Source: Lingula anatina (taxonomy: Eukaryota; Brachiopoda; Lingulata; Lingulida; Lingulidae). From it: DNA of 64,000 nucleotides. Positions 62,887-64,000 of the stretch are shown here, piece after piece. Position 1 is the stretch's first letter. Every line of letters begins with the position of its first letter. The notes below the pieces were generated by a model. That model was not told where the DNA came from and did not search any database. It saw only the letters and a program-made list of their open reading frames with translations. The DNA is taken from positions 269,226 to 333,225 of the forward strand of contig NW_019775758.1 of the NCBI RefSeq assembly GCF_001039355.2, given 5' to 3'. Made by a program: the position numbers and the translations under genes.

Positions 62887-64000
62887 CATATTTTGTGACA
62901 CGCCATGAACGTTCTCCAAAAACGAAAACTCAGCGAAGCATTAAAAGCGTTGTCAATATATCAACTTACAACACAGAACCAAACACAATATGATCTATCC
63001 GGAAAATATCATTATGCCCAACCCTACTCAATATGTATGTAAGATCTAAATAATATTTGATTGTACTGATTTCTTGGGCCCTGCTTTTTCCCACCACTGT
63101 CGTCCAAATACAATATCGTGTAAATCAGGGAGGGATATAACCCTCTTTATAGTCCTCCGTTCGATATAGGCCCTTTCCCCGCTACCCCCTCCCTCCCCCG
63201 ATAGCACGGTTGGAAATCCCACCTCAGCAAACTGGGTCTAATAGTACTACTTAAACTGACGGTAACCTCATTTATCATATCTGCGGTCTCTCGGGATCTT
63301 GTAGGGCGGGATTGGAGGGTGGGGGTAACCCCCCCCCCTATCTCCCTTTACCAACATTCCTTCTAGAATACCTTATCGGCTTTATGGAGGGGGTGTTGAC
63401 GCACCCTCTTAAAACAGTATCCAAACATTTGCAGTAGACCTCGCATTACTCTGGGGGTAGAATATCTGTTCGAACTGCGCCAAAATTTGTACTGGTTAAT
63501 GTTCTCAAGTTTCAGCCAAAACTGAGGTAAAAAAAAAATCCCCAAGATTTGCCCGAGATAAAAGATGATTTTAGTTTTGTGAAGTCTACTGTTGGACCTA
63601 TGTAATTAACTGCATGTAAGTGATTCGTACCATAATTACAACGTGATCCTTCATTCAAGTCCCTCCCTAATAATTCATACAACTGGAATAATATACTCTG
63701 ATATTACAACGATATGTTCCCTGCGCTCACATATAACAACACGCTCGTTATGTGTGTAAAGGTTTTATGTAAATGTCGCGCTTGCTGAGTGTAAACTGGA
63801 TTGCATATATTTAAGTGTCTCTGCGTATTTATGCGGCCTTAACCATCTGGATGCATGAGGTGTTCATTTAAGTAGTTCGTGTGCTAGTTGGTTTTTTTTC
63901 TTTTTTTTTTCTTTTCAAAAAGGTGTTTGGCTTCGTACAACAGCTGCAAGCTACACATCTATATCACAACCACGTTAAAACTTTTTAACCTCTAACACAA

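Larger units (their letters stand above)
56531..64000 (+). other. 3' part of the channel gene: introns and possible last exons, rich in TGACGTCA
   Basis: No large exon is visible. A 39-nt microexon (59703-59741) and a possible terminal exon (62491-62648) are listed separately. An alternative phase-1 candidate begins at 57446 (acceptor CACTCAG) and runs to a TAA near 57586. Fourteen perfect TGACGTCA octamers lie between 56827 and 62866. From 62900 to 64000 only short homopolymer-rich runs are seen. The true 3' end of the gene may lie beyond the window. Confidence 0.5.

Overview
The window looks like nuclear DNA from an invertebrate animal, probably a lophotrochozoan such as a mollusc, annelid or brachiopod. 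It is AT-rich, has spliced GT-AG genes with long introns, and is full of microsatellites and short inverted-repeat elements. The protein families are animal ones: a START-domain lipid carrier, a secreted PAN/apple protein and a Shaw-type potassium channel. The exact species cannot be read from the sequence. Two single N bases (19837 and 28481) mark scaffold joins, and each is flanked by the same sequence twice.

Layout. 1-36: end of an interspersed element. 1924-5004 (+): a complete six-exon gene for a 215-residue phosphatidylcholine transfer protein (PCTP/STARD2) homologue. 5005-7043: 3' flank with repeats. 7608-9886 (-): a gene, convergent with the first, for a secreted protein with two PAN/apple modules; each module is built from a 142-nt and a 98-nt exon, and a 413-bp hairpin element sits in its last confirmed intron. 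9887-41774: about 32 kb with no confidently recognised gene. It holds a somewhat GC-richer patch (about 12.9-15.5 kb) with weak exon candidates, many repeats, and the two duplicated joins (240 bp, and 2009/1886 bp). 41775-56530 and beyond (+): a Shaw/Kv3-type voltage-gated K+ channel. Exon 1 carries the T1 domain, a 13.3-kb intron follows, and exon 2 carries S1-S6. A 39-nt microexon and a possible last exon follow near 59.7 and 62.5 kb.

The three genes have no evident shared pathway. PCTP is a cytosolic lipid carrier, the PAN protein is secreted, and the channel sets membrane excitability. The most unusual non-coding signal is a cluster of 14 perfect TGACGTCA (CRE-type) octamers in 6 kb over the 3' part of the channel gene, including an 18-bp tandem array built around the octamer. 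A second one is a 28-bp tandem repeat carrying DR1 nuclear-receptor half-sites at 36.5 kb. The apparent 2-kb tandem duplication at 26.5-30.4 kb is best read as two haplotypes of one locus joined by the assembler.
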